Shown here one piece after another: positions 8,034 to 14,008 of a stretch of 18,541 nt of DNA (position 1 is its first letter; each line of letters begins with the position of its first letter). This DNA is from an uncultured Clostridia bacterium. GTDB lineage: Bacteria; Bacillota; Clostridia; TANB77; CAG-508. The notes beneath the pieces are model-generated. The model did not search any database. It was not told the origin of the DNA and saw only the letters and a program-made list of their open reading frames with translations. The DNA lies in assembly GCA_934121905.1 (NCBI GenBank), contig CAKOVI010000016.1, positions 1 through 18,541 of the forward strand, in the 5' to 3' direction. Position numbers and translations under genes: made by a program.

Positions 8034-8387
8034 TTATTTAGTATGTAAAATATAGGCAATTTCTTTTAGCATATCAAGAGCACCCATCAATTCCTTTTCG
8101 TCGTACCTTTGAAGAAAGATTTTAGTATTTTTTAGAATATCATCATCAAGACCAAATAAAATATAATCAGAAGAATGACCAGATAAATCTCTAAGAAGTT
8201 TTATACTTCTATAAGACAAATTACCTTTGCCGTATTCAACCAATCCGAGAAATTGGCTAGAGATTCCGATTTGTTTAGCTAAATCTGATTTATTAAGCTT
8301 AAGTTCATTTTCTCTTATATTTTTAATTCTTTTACCACGTATAATCTGTTCTTGTTTTTCTAAATTTACATCGAAATTTTTAATCAT
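8034..8387 (-). CDS. XRE-family helix-turn-helix regulator, divergent from the response regulator
   Basis: The 117-residue protein has a cro/C1-type domain at about residues 16-75: IRGKRIKNIRENELKL, then SDLAKQIGISSQFLGLVE, then GKGNLSYRSIKLLRDL. A short C-terminal helical segment follows (YDEKELMGALDMLKEIAYIL). The start is ATG at 8387-8385, with GAGGTG seven bases upstream on the minus strand; longer readings from 8456 lack a site. It is transcribed away from the response regulator at 8517. The gap contains a ten-base inverted repeat and a 12-base palindrome that could be its operators. It may control the adjacent signalling genes. That is inferred only from position. Confidence 0.8.
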   Translation of the reverse strand: MIKNFDVNLEKQEQIIRGKRIKNIRENELKLNKSDLAKQIGISSQFLGLVEYGKGNLSYRSIKLLRDLSGHSSDYILFGLDDDILKNTKIFLQRYDEKELMGALDMLKEIAYILHTK

Positions 8388-8401
8388 ATATAAACACCTC
8401 A

Positions 8402-8458
8402 ATATCATTTTATAATATAACAAACACAATATAATAATAAAAAATGATATGTACATAT
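8402..8458. promoter_or_regulatory. candidate operators between divergent regulators
   Basis: ATATCATTTT (8402-8411) and AAAATGATAT (8441-8450) form a perfect ten-base inverted repeat with 29 bases between. The right arm runs into the perfect palindrome ATATGTACATAT (8447-8458). Minus-strand TTATTA-17-TATTAT could be the XRE promoter within this interval. Protein binding is inference. Confidence 0.4.
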
Positions 8459-8477
8459 AGTAATTCTTGAGATTTTA

Positions 8478-8486
8478 TGGTATAAA
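8478..8486 (+). promoter_or_regulatory. extended -10 promoter for the response regulator
   Basis: TGGTATAAA is an extended -10 element 30 bases before the start codon. No good -35 is visible 16-18 bases upstream, so activation or extended -10-only recognition is likely. The same ATGGTATAA core occurs in the sortase promoter. Confidence 0.4.
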
Positions 8487-8516
8487 ATAAAAAAGACTAA
8501 AGGAAGGAGCGGTTTT

Positions 8517-9305
8517 ATGGAATTTAAACCTATGAAAATTTTAATTATCGAGGACGACATTAGTGACTGTAACTCATTTAAAAAATGCGCAGCCAATAGA
8601 AACGACATCGAAATAGTTGCAATGACAGATTCTGATTTGGAAGGATTAAAACTTGTAAAATCAAAAAGACCAGAGGGAATAGTGTTAGATTTAGAATTAA
8701 ATAATAGTGCAACAGGAAGTATTGACTCATTAGAATTTTTAGTCAATCTAAAAAAATTAAATTTAAATTATGAGCCAATTGTTATAGTAACTACGCATGT
8801 AAATTCTAAAAGAACATATGAAATCCTACATAGAAATGGAGTAGATTTAATTCTTTACAAAGATAATCCAAAATATTCAAGTGAGCATGTATTAAATAAT
8901 TTTATTAATTTACGAAATGCTGACATTGATTACAAAGAAACTTCAATTGAAGAAATAATACAAAATGAAGAGGATAAAATATCTAATATAATCAATGATG
9001 AATTAGAATTAATCGGAGTGACTGCAAAGCTAAAAGGAAGAGAATATATTCATGATGCAATATTATATTTAGTACAAGATGATAGCAATAAAATTAATGT
9101 TATTCAGTATTTGGTTAATAAATATAAAAAATCGGGAACAACAATTACAAATGGAATTCAAAATGCAATTATTCATGCATGGAGGGTTACACCTGTTGAG
9201 GACTTAGAAAAATATTATACAGCTAGAATAAATTACGAAACAGGAATACCTACCCCTATGGAGTTTATATATTATTATGTTAACAGAATAAAGAAGATGG
9301 TGTAG
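8517..9305 (+). CDS. response regulator: receiver domain plus Spo0A-like C-terminal DNA-binding domain
   Basis: The 262-residue protein has an N-terminal receiver with acidic pocket E12-D13-D14, phospho-acceptor Asp58 (GIVLDLE), Thr92/93 and Lys115. The linker is acidic (about 130-155). The C-terminal region from about 155 follows the Spo0A C-terminal fold: ISNIINDELELIGVTAKLKG, YIHDAILYLVQDD, then the helix-turn-helix around TTITNGIQNAIIHAW and the end TPMEFIYYYVNRIKKM. It is not Spo0A itself: the recognition helix differs from the SRVERAIRHAIE of Spo0A and the receiver is unusual. The start is ATG 8517, eight bases after AAGGAG. Two hairpins end its transcript, separating it from the small peptide gene and the kinase at 9643, its likely partner. 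Regulated genes are unknown. Confidence 0.85.
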   Translation: MEFKPMKILIIEDDISDCNSFKKCAANRNDIEIVAMTDSDLEGLKLVKSKRPEGIVLDLELNNSATGSIDSLEFLVNLKKLNLNYEPIVIVTTHVNSKRTYEILHRNGVDLILYKDNPKYSSEHVLNNFINLRNADIDYKETSIEEIIQNEEDKISNIINDELELIGVTAKLKGREYIHDAILYLVQDDSNKINVIQYLVNKYKKSGTTITNGIQNAIIHAWRVTPVEDLEKYYTARINYETGIPTPMEFIYYYVNRIKKMV

Positions 9306-9327
9306 GTTTATTTATTTTAAATAAACC
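9305..9327 (+). terminator. first hairpin after the response regulator
   Basis: GGTTTATTTA (9305-9314) pairs perfectly with TAAATAAACC (9318-9327) across a three-base loop, starting on the last base of the stop codon. It has no T-run, so it may be an mRNA-end stabiliser working with the next hairpin. Confidence 0.5.
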
Positions 9328-9368
9328 AAAAAATAGAACGTACAACTAAGCGTACGTTCTATTTTTTT
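9328..9368 (+). terminator. intrinsic terminator of the response regulator gene
   Basis: A 16-base perfect stem (9328-9343 with 9352-9367, core TAGAACGTAC) has an eight-base loop and a seven-T tract (9362-9368). It is immediately downstream of a first hairpin. It ends the response regulator transcript before the peptide gene. Confidence 0.85.
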
Positions 9369-9444
9369 ACCATTTTTTTTTATTTTTTGCCATTTTTCTT
9401 CATCGAAAAATACCGCTAGATATTAGGCTTTTGATGGTATTTTT
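9369..9444 (+). promoter_or_regulatory. repeat-bearing upstream region of the peptide gene
   Basis: ACCATTTTT (9369-9377) and GCCATTTTT (9389-9397) are direct repeats with a 20-base period, two helical turns, as often seen for response-regulator sites. They are followed by the inverted repeat AAAAATACC (9406-9414) and GGTATTTTT (9436-9444). TTGACA occurs at 9448-9453, but no -10 is correctly spaced from it; TTAAAT at 9459-9464 is a possible -10 without a -35. The surrounding poly-T makes chance repeats more likely than usual. A regulated promoter is inferred. Confidence 0.35.
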
Positions 9445-9493
9445 ATATTGACACAGATTTAAATAATGTGATGAAGAAGGGTGGTGAATATGT

Positions 9494-9544
9494 ATGGGAT
9501 GGTATGACGAGTTAATTGAATGGGTAAGAAAATGGTTTCGTTAA
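9494..9544 (+). CDS. 16-residue aromatic amphipathic peptide, candidate signal peptide
   Basis: The ORF reads MGWYDELIEWVRKWFR and stops at TAA 9542. A near-perfect extended ribosome binding site, GGTGGTGA (9479-9486; one mismatch to GGAGGTGA), lies seven bases upstream. A strong terminator begins seven bases after the stop, so the ORF fills a compact transcription unit of its own. The peptide has three Trp, one Tyr and one Phe, balanced charge (three acidic, three basic) and helical amphipathic spacing. It has no leader, Cys or double-Gly site. It sits between the response regulator and a multi-helix HPK10-like kinase, the usual place for a peptide pheromone. Alternatives are a small membrane-active peptide or toxin, or a leader peptide. 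An overlapping 14-codon ORF from ATG 9471 lacks a ribosome binding site. Not a family I recognise. Confidence 0.6.
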   Translation: MGWYDELIEWVRKWFR

Positions 9545-9550
9545 AATAAG

Positions 9551-9578
9551 TGAGATGTAGAGATACATCTCATTTTTT
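9551..9578 (+). terminator. intrinsic terminator of the peptide gene
   Basis: TGAGATGTA (9551-9559) pairs with TACATCTCA (9564-9572) across the loop GAGA, followed by six T (9573-9578). It is a canonical strong terminator seven bases after the peptide stop and just before the kinase promoter. Confidence 0.9.
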
Positions 9579-9580
9579 AC

Positions 9581-9609
9581 TTGAAAAAGAAAATAATATA
9601 TTATATAAT
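9581..9609 (+). promoter_or_regulatory. near-consensus sigma-A promoter for the kinase
   Basis: TTGAAA (9581-9586), a 17-base spacer and a perfect TATAAT (9604-9609) lie directly after the peptide-gene terminator. The kinase therefore appears to be expressed separately, and probably constitutively. Confidence 0.8.
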
Positions 9610-9642
9610 GCGATAAATGTAACAGGAGGATGTGATGTTATT

Positions 9643-11040
9643 ATGGATGTAATTAATAATAAAGTGGTTATTGAAATTATTAAAACAGCTATATTGTCAG
9701 TTTGCATCTATTGGACAAATTTTAAAATACTAAATTTGAAATTTAAATGGAGCCTTTTAGAATTATTAAAAATTTTATGTGTTATTGGTTTATCCAGAAT
9801 ATGTTACATAATTGGAGACAAAACAATTTTTCTTGCACAAATAATATTACTAATTATATGTATAAGTAAGGTGTTTTCTTGGCATAATTCAAAAAACAGT
9901 ATTATGGTTACTGTCTTTTCTGTAGTTATAAACTATAGCATATTATTGGTTTCAATAGTTATAGATTTTGCGTTGAAAAAGACTGCAAGAATTAATAATG
10001 ATCTAGTAAACTTGTGTATAATTATAATATTGAATCTGGTAACATTAGTACATTTTACCAATATAAAAAAATTTAAATATGGACTTGCTTTTTTTAGGGA
10101 GAATAAGCAGGATGACTATATAGACTTGATGGCATTGAACTTTGGTGTTGTCTTTTTATCGGTTATGATTATTGCAGTTCAAGGGGATTTCAAGATAACG
10201 AAAAAGTTTTTTCCAGTAATGACCATAGATATAATTATGCTTGTAATTGTAATAAGAAAAATGCTTCAATTATACTATAAACAAAAAATTACGAAAAGTG
10301 AGATGCAGCAGTTAAAAGAAGAAGTAGAAGCAAAAGACAAAGAAATTAAAAAATTAGAACAAGAAAACTTAAATTTCAGCAAAAAGAGTCATTCTTTAGC
10401 ACACAAACAAAAATCACTAGAATATAAATTAAACCAACTAATATTAAATTCAGAAATATCAGAAGAACTAGACCTAAAAAATCAACTTGAGCAAATCTCA
10501 TCAGAGTTATATAGCAAGCCAGTAATAGAGTTAGAAAAAACAGGAATTACAAAAGTAGATGACATGTTAAAATTCATGCAATCAGAATGTGTTAAAAATA
10601 ATATAGATTTTAATTTACAAGTAACAGGCAACGTATATTACATAATAAATAACCTAATTACAGAGGACCAATTAGAAATACTAATTGCAGACCATGTAAA
10701 AGATGCAATTATAGCAATAAAGCATACAGATAATATCAATAAAAGTATACTAGTACGATTAGGAAAAATAGATGATATTTATGGATTATACATATATGAT
10801 TCAGGAGTTGAGTTTGAGAAAGAAACATTAAATAACCTAGGAAAGAAACCAAGTACGACACATGCAGATGAAGGTGGAACAGGTATGGGATTTATGAACA
10901 CATTTGATACATTGAAAAAATGCAATGCAAGTTTAGTAATAGATGAAATAGGTAAACCGTCAAAAGAAAATTTTACAAAAGTTATTATGATAAAGTTTGA
11001 TGGTAAAGATGAATTTAGGGTGGAGTCGTATAGAAAATAA
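9643..11040 (+). CDS. HPK10-like membrane sensor histidine kinase (GHKL ATPase)
   Basis: The 465-residue protein has about seven membrane segments (near 9-26, 40-58, 61-78, 86-109, 121-138, 162-180, 189-206) and a coiled coil (about 215-248). Its cytoplasmic GHKL module fits the AgrC/ComD type that senses peptides. The candidate phosphorylation region is KKSHSLAHKQKSLE (His250, His254), lacking the usual HD pair. ATP-binding motifs DSG (386-388) and GTGMG (412-416) are clear. The N box is degenerate: ADHVKDAI with Asp where Asn is expected (350 and 354). The start is ATG 9643 after AGGAGGA (9624-9630), an unusually long 12-base spacing; nothing better is in frame. It lies downstream of the response regulator and peptide genes with its own promoter. 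Kinase, phosphatase or both are possible, given the N box. Confidence 0.85.
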   Translation: MDVINNKVVIEIIKTAILSVCIYWTNFKILNLKFKWSLLELLKILCVIGLSRICYIIGDKTIFLAQIILLIICISKVFSWHNSKNSIMVTVFSVVINYSILLVSIVIDFALKKTARINNDLVNLCIIIILNLVTLVHFTNIKKFKYGLAFFRENKQDDYIDLMALNFGVVFLSVMIIAVQGDFKITKKFFPVMTIDIIMLVIVIRKMLQLYYKQKITKSEMQQLKEEVEAKDKEIKKLEQENLNFSKKSHSLAHKQKSLEYKLNQLILNSEISEELDLKNQLEQISSELYSKPVIELEKTGITKVDDMLKFMQSECVKNNIDFNLQVTGNVYYIINNLITEDQLEILIADHVKDAIIAIKHTDNINKSILVRLGKIDDIYGLYIYDSGVEFEKETLNNLGKKPSTTHADEGGTGMGFMNTFDTLKKCNASLVIDEIGKPSKENFTKVIMIKFDGKDEFRVESYRK

Positions 11041-11057
11041 AAAATCCAAAATTTTGT

Positions 11058-11086
11058 TTGACAAATCTAATTTTGTATGATATTAT
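11058..11086 (+). promoter_or_regulatory. promoter of lexA
   Basis: A perfect TTGACA (11058-11063), a 17-base spacer and TATTAT (11081-11086) make a strong sigma-A promoter. The perfect palindrome CAAAATTTTG (11047-11056) abuts the -35. No GAAC-N4-GTTC LexA box is visible between the kinase stop and the lexA start. Confidence 0.8.
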
Positions 11087-11117
11087 ATTTTCAAATTTAT
11101 TTTGGAGAGTGATATAT

Positions 11118-11768
11118 ATGCCAAGAAAAGCACAAGAACTAAATAAAAGAGAAAAAGCAATATTAAAATTTATCGAGAAAAAAATAGTAGAAGATGGATA
11201 TCCACCATCAGTAAGAGAAATAGGAAAAGCAGTAGGGCTTAGTTCAACAGCAACAGTACATGGATATTTGGCAAAACTAAGAGAAAAAGGGTACATAAAA
11301 AAAGAAGACAAAAAAGGAAGAACATTAAAATTATTAAAAGGTGGAAATGGAGAGCCAGTAGAAAATGCACAAAAAAATTTCTATGCTGAAAAAGAATTAA
11401 TAGATGTACCATTAGTAGGAAAAATAACAGCAGGAATGCCAATATTAGCAGTTGAAAATGTAACAGATACATTCCCAATCCCAATAGATTTTGTAGGAAA
11501 TTCAGATTGTTTCATGCTAACAGTAAGAGGAGAAAGCATGATAGAAGCAGGAATCCTAAGTGGAGACCTTATATTAGTCAGAAAACAAGCAAACGCAAAT
11601 AATGGAGAAATAGTTGTAGCATTAATAGAAGACGAAGCAACAGTAAAAACATTTTATAAAGAAAAAGACCATATACGTTTACAACCAGAAAACCAAACAA
11701 TGGACCCAATAATAGTACCAGATTGCAAAATTCTAGGCAAAGTTATAGGCGTGTTTAGAAAAATGTAG
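11118..11768 (+). CDS. lexA: SOS repressor LexA
   Basis: LexA represses DNA-damage genes until RecA filaments trigger its self-cleavage. The 216-residue product has the winged helix at the N-terminus (REKAILKFIEKKIVEDGYPPSVREIG, with recognition helix SSTATVHGYLAKL) and a linker. The peptidase domain has cleavage site Ala105-Gly106 (KITAGMP), Ser140 (RGESMIEAGI) and Lys177 (EATVKTFY). The start is ATG 11118, eight bases after GGAGAG; the in-frame ATG at 11058 lies inside the promoter. Codon choice here is markedly A-ending. The usual autoregulatory LexA operator is not seen upstream. The wall-protein gene and mltG follow with short gaps and probably share its transcript. Confidence 0.96.
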   Translation: MPRKAQELNKREKAILKFIEKKIVEDGYPPSVREIGKAVGLSSTATVHGYLAKLREKGYIKKEDKKGRTLKLLKGGNGEPVENAQKNFYAEKELIDVPLVGKITAGMPILAVENVTDTFPIPIDFVGNSDCFMLTVRGESMIEAGILSGDLILVRKQANANNGEIVVALIEDEATVKTFYKEKDHIRLQPENQTMDPIIVPDCKILGKVIGVFRKM

Positions 11769-11794
11769 TAAAAGTGTATAAAAAGGAGAAATTA

Positions 11795-12742
11795 ATGTCA
11801 AAAAAGAGTTCTAAACATAATAAAAAACAAAAAAATAACAACAAAAGCTATAAAAAAATAGCTTTTGTTGTTATACTTATTTTTATAATAATTATAGGCT
11901 TAAGAGGAAAAAAAGAAAATATCAAAAACGAGAAAACACAAATAATTCTAAATAATGAAAATATAACATCAGAATTAAATAAAGAAATAATAAAAAAAGA
12001 TGATAATATATATATGAGTTATAAAGATATACAAAAATTTATAGACGATACAATATATCAAGAAAAAGACACAGGGCTAATAATAACAACAGGCGAAAAA
12101 AAATTAGCAGTATTAGAAGAAGAAAACGAAAATATAAAAATAAATGGCTCAAATCAAAAAGCAAAAGACATTATAATAGAACAAGACGGTGAAAAATATA
12201 TAGCAATATCAGAATTAGAAAATGTATATGATTACAATTTTAAATATATAGAAACAAGTAATATTGCAACAATAGACAGCATGAGCAAAAAAAGTATAAA
12301 AGCATATGCAAAAAAGAATATAAAAATAAAAGAAGAAAAAAATATAGCTTCAAAAACTATAGATAAAGTAAAAAAAGGAAATTGGTTAATATTTATAAAT
12401 GAAGAAGATGGAATTGCTAAAGTTAGAACTCAAACAGGAAAAATAGGATATGTAAAGAAAAATCAATTAGACAATTTTGTAACAGAAAGAGAAAACTTAG
12501 AAGAAAATAACGATAATAATACACGACAAAGCAATATATTAGAATATGATATAACCAAAAAAGACATAAGTACATTTGAAAAAAGACAAAATATTATAAA
12601 TTTAATATTGCAAGAAGCAATAAAAAATGGTAAGATGTATGTGAAGATTATATACAATGGTGCAGAAAGTGAAGAATACCAGAGATTCAAAATAGAATCT
12701 GTTCCAATGTTAAAAGAATGTGGGATAAAAATAGAAATATAA
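11795..12742 (+). CDS. membrane-anchored wall protein: copper amine oxidase N-like and SH3-like domains
   Basis: The 315-residue protein has a Lys/Asn-rich cytoplasmic tail and one membrane segment (about 21-36). An extracellular domain (about 45-165) resembles the copper-amine-oxidase-N-like stalk domain (IYMSYKDIQKFIDDT and YIAISELENVYDYNFKY). A bacterial SH3-like segment covers about 168-228 (IKAYAKKNIKIKEEK, then GKIGYVKKNQL). The end, FEKRQNIINLILQEAIKNGK to FKIESVPMLKECGIKIEI, resembles fragments of the glycoside hydrolase 18 domain that follows this architecture in clostridial proteins. No barrel or DxxDxDxE catalytic motif follows. The start is ATG 11795, after AAGGAG. It lies 26 bases after lexA and 14 bases before mltG. 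A structural or peptidoglycan-binding role is inferred. Confidence 0.75.
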   Translation: MSKKSSKHNKKQKNNNKSYKKIAFVVILIFIIIIGLRGKKENIKNEKTQIILNNENITSELNKEIIKKDDNIYMSYKDIQKFIDDTIYQEKDTGLIITTGEKKLAVLEEENENIKINGSNQKAKDIIIEQDGEKYIAISELENVYDYNFKYIETSNIATIDSMSKKSIKAYAKKNIKIKEEKNIASKTIDKVKKGNWLIFINEEDGIAKVRTQTGKIGYVKKNQLDNFVTERENLEENNDNNTRQSNILEYDITKKDISTFEKRQNIINLILQEAIKNGKMYVKIIYNGAESEEYQRFKIESVPMLKECGIKIEI

Positions 12743-12756
12743 GAAAGAGGAATACT

Positions 12757-13860
12757 ATGAAGAAAAAAGGTTATATAATATTAGGGATAATTTTTTTAAT
12801 AATTTTAATTGCTGTAATATCTGCAATAATATGGTATAATGTAAGCATAAAGCAGCCCAATAAAGATTCATCTGAAAATATAGGAGCAATAGTAGAAATA
12901 AAAACAGGGACAAGCACAAAAGAAATATTAAAACAATTAAAGCAAAATGGTGTAATAAAAAGTGATTTTGCATCTAAAATTTATATAGCATTAAATGAAG
13001 TAAAGGGATTACAAGCAGGAAAATATTCTTTTACAGGAAATGAAACATTACCAGAAGTATTAGATATTTTATCATCTGGAAAAGTTATGGATGAAACAGT
13101 AACAATAACATTTCTAGAAGGAAAAAATATGAGATATATAGCATCAACAATAGCAGAAAAAACAAATAATACAACAAATGATGTATATAAATTATTAGAG
13201 GATAAAGAATATATAGCATCATTAATAGATAAATATTGGTTTTTAACAGACAAAATACAAAATCCAAGTATTTACTATCCATTAGAAGGATACCTATATC
13301 CAGATACATATAGTTTTGAGAATGCAGATGTAGATGTAAAAACAATATTTGAAAAAATGTTAGATAAAATGGATAAAGTATTAACAAAATACAAAAATGC
13401 TAGTGGAGAAGATTCAGAAGGACAAGAATATTCTGGACACGAAGTATTAACCATAGCATCAATAGTAGAACTTGAAGGAAATAATGCTGAAAACAGAGCA
13501 AAAATTGCAAGAGTAATATACAACAGATTAGCAGCAAATATGTCTCTTGGAAGTGATGTTACAACATATTATGCAATTAAAGTAGATATGGGAGAAAGAG
13601 ACTTATATTCAAAAGAAATAAATACCTACAATGCATATAACACAAGAGGACCAAATATGGAAGGAAAATTACCAGTAGGGCCTATTGCAAGTGTTTCTGA
13701 AGAATCTATAAAAGCAGTATTAAATCCTGCAGAAGGAGATTATTTATATTTTGTTGCTGATAAAAATGGAGACATATATTTCTCAAATACATATGAACAA
13801 CATCAAGAAACAATAGCAACACTAAGAAAAAAGGGATTATGGTATGAATATGATAATTAA
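12757..13860 (+). CDS. mltG: endolytic murein transglycosylase MltG
   Basis: MltG is an inner-membrane lytic transglycosylase that cuts nascent glycan strands and sets their length. The 367-residue product has a membrane segment (about 6-27), a LysM-like region (about 45-110, GTSTKEILKQLKQNGVIKS) and the YceG catalytic domain. Family signatures are YYPLEGYLYPDTY (173-185), IASIVELEG with catalytic Glu238, ARVIYNRL (251-258), SLGSDVTTYYA (263-273), then NTYNAYNTRG and LPVGPIASVS. The start is ATG 12757, six bases after AAAGAGG; the in-frame ATG at 12718 lies within the preceding gene. It is followed directly by a strong terminator and ends the lexA-led cluster. Length and key residues are normal. 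Confidence 0.95.
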   Translation: MKKKGYIILGIIFLIILIAVISAIIWYNVSIKQPNKDSSENIGAIVEIKTGTSTKEILKQLKQNGVIKSDFASKIYIALNEVKGLQAGKYSFTGNETLPEVLDILSSGKVMDETVTITFLEGKNMRYIASTIAEKTNNTTNDVYKLLEDKEYIASLIDKYWFLTDKIQNPSIYYPLEGYLYPDTYSFENADVDVKTIFEKMLDKMDKVLTKYKNASGEDSEGQEYSGHEVLTIASIVELEGNNAENRAKIARVIYNRLAANMSLGSDVTTYYAIKVDMGERDLYSKEINTYNAYNTRGPNMEGKLPVGPIASVSEESIKAVLNPAEGDYLYFVADKNGDIYFSNTYEQHQETIATLRKKGLWYEYDN

Positions 13861-13906
13861 TAAATAATATGCAAGCAAACAAAAAGCTTGCATATTATTT
13901 ATTTTT
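13859..13906 (+). terminator. intrinsic terminator after mltG
   Basis: An 18-base perfect stem (13859-13876 with 13886-13903, core ATATGCAAGC) has a nine-base A-rich loop. It starts inside the mltG stop codon and ends in a five-T run. Confidence 0.9.
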
Positions 13907-13945
13907 ATGATATCTTTTAATCGAATATTTAGTGCATTTTATAAA

Positions 13946-13951
13946 TATAAT
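13946..13951 (+). promoter_or_regulatory. -10 box of a likely dapA promoter
   Basis: A perfect TATAAT lies 38 bases upstream of the dapA start. The -35 region (13923-13928, GAATAT) is poor. There is no room for a lysine riboswitch in the 80 bases between the mltG terminator and dapA. Confidence 0.45.
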
Positions 13952-13970
13952 TAGTACTAAACAATAAAAA

Positions 13971-14008
13971 AAGGAGCGTGTATGCGCTATGAAAAAAATT
14001 ATATTTAA
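13971..14008 (+). promoter_or_regulatory. dapA translation start region with overlapping 8-codon ORF
   Basis: AAGGAG (13971-13976) is ideally placed (five bases) for ATG 13982, which opens an out-of-frame ORF MRYEKNYI ending at 14008, past the dapA start. The dapA ATG at 13989 is 12 bases away. AGCG (13975-13978) and CGCT (13985-13988) can form a small GC hairpin that would close this distance and put the first ATG in its loop. Confidence 0.35.

Noticed and set aside
9363..9400. CRISPR or other tandem array in the T-rich repeats
   Set aside because: Only two short degenerate copies are present, in homopolymer-rich DNA; no spacer/repeat regularity exists here or elsewhere in the window.
9471..9515. 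Alternative 14-codon ORF MKKGGEYVWDGMTS overlapping the peptide gene
   Set aside because: It has no ribosome binding site, while the ORF from 9494 has a near-perfect one at the right distance.
9494..9544. AgrD-type cyclic peptide precursor
   Set aside because: The peptide has no Cys/Ser thiolactone residue context or C-terminal charged recognition tail, and there is no AgrB protease gene in the window.
9550..9642. Longer kinase beginning at GTG 9550
   Set aside because: The codon lies in the peptide-gene terminator, upstream of the kinase promoter, and has no ribosome binding site. The added residues are not membrane-like or conserved-looking.
13907..13988. Lysine riboswitch upstream of dapA
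   Set aside because: Only about 80 bases separate the mltG terminator and dapA, too short for the lysine aptamer, and none of its helices are seen.
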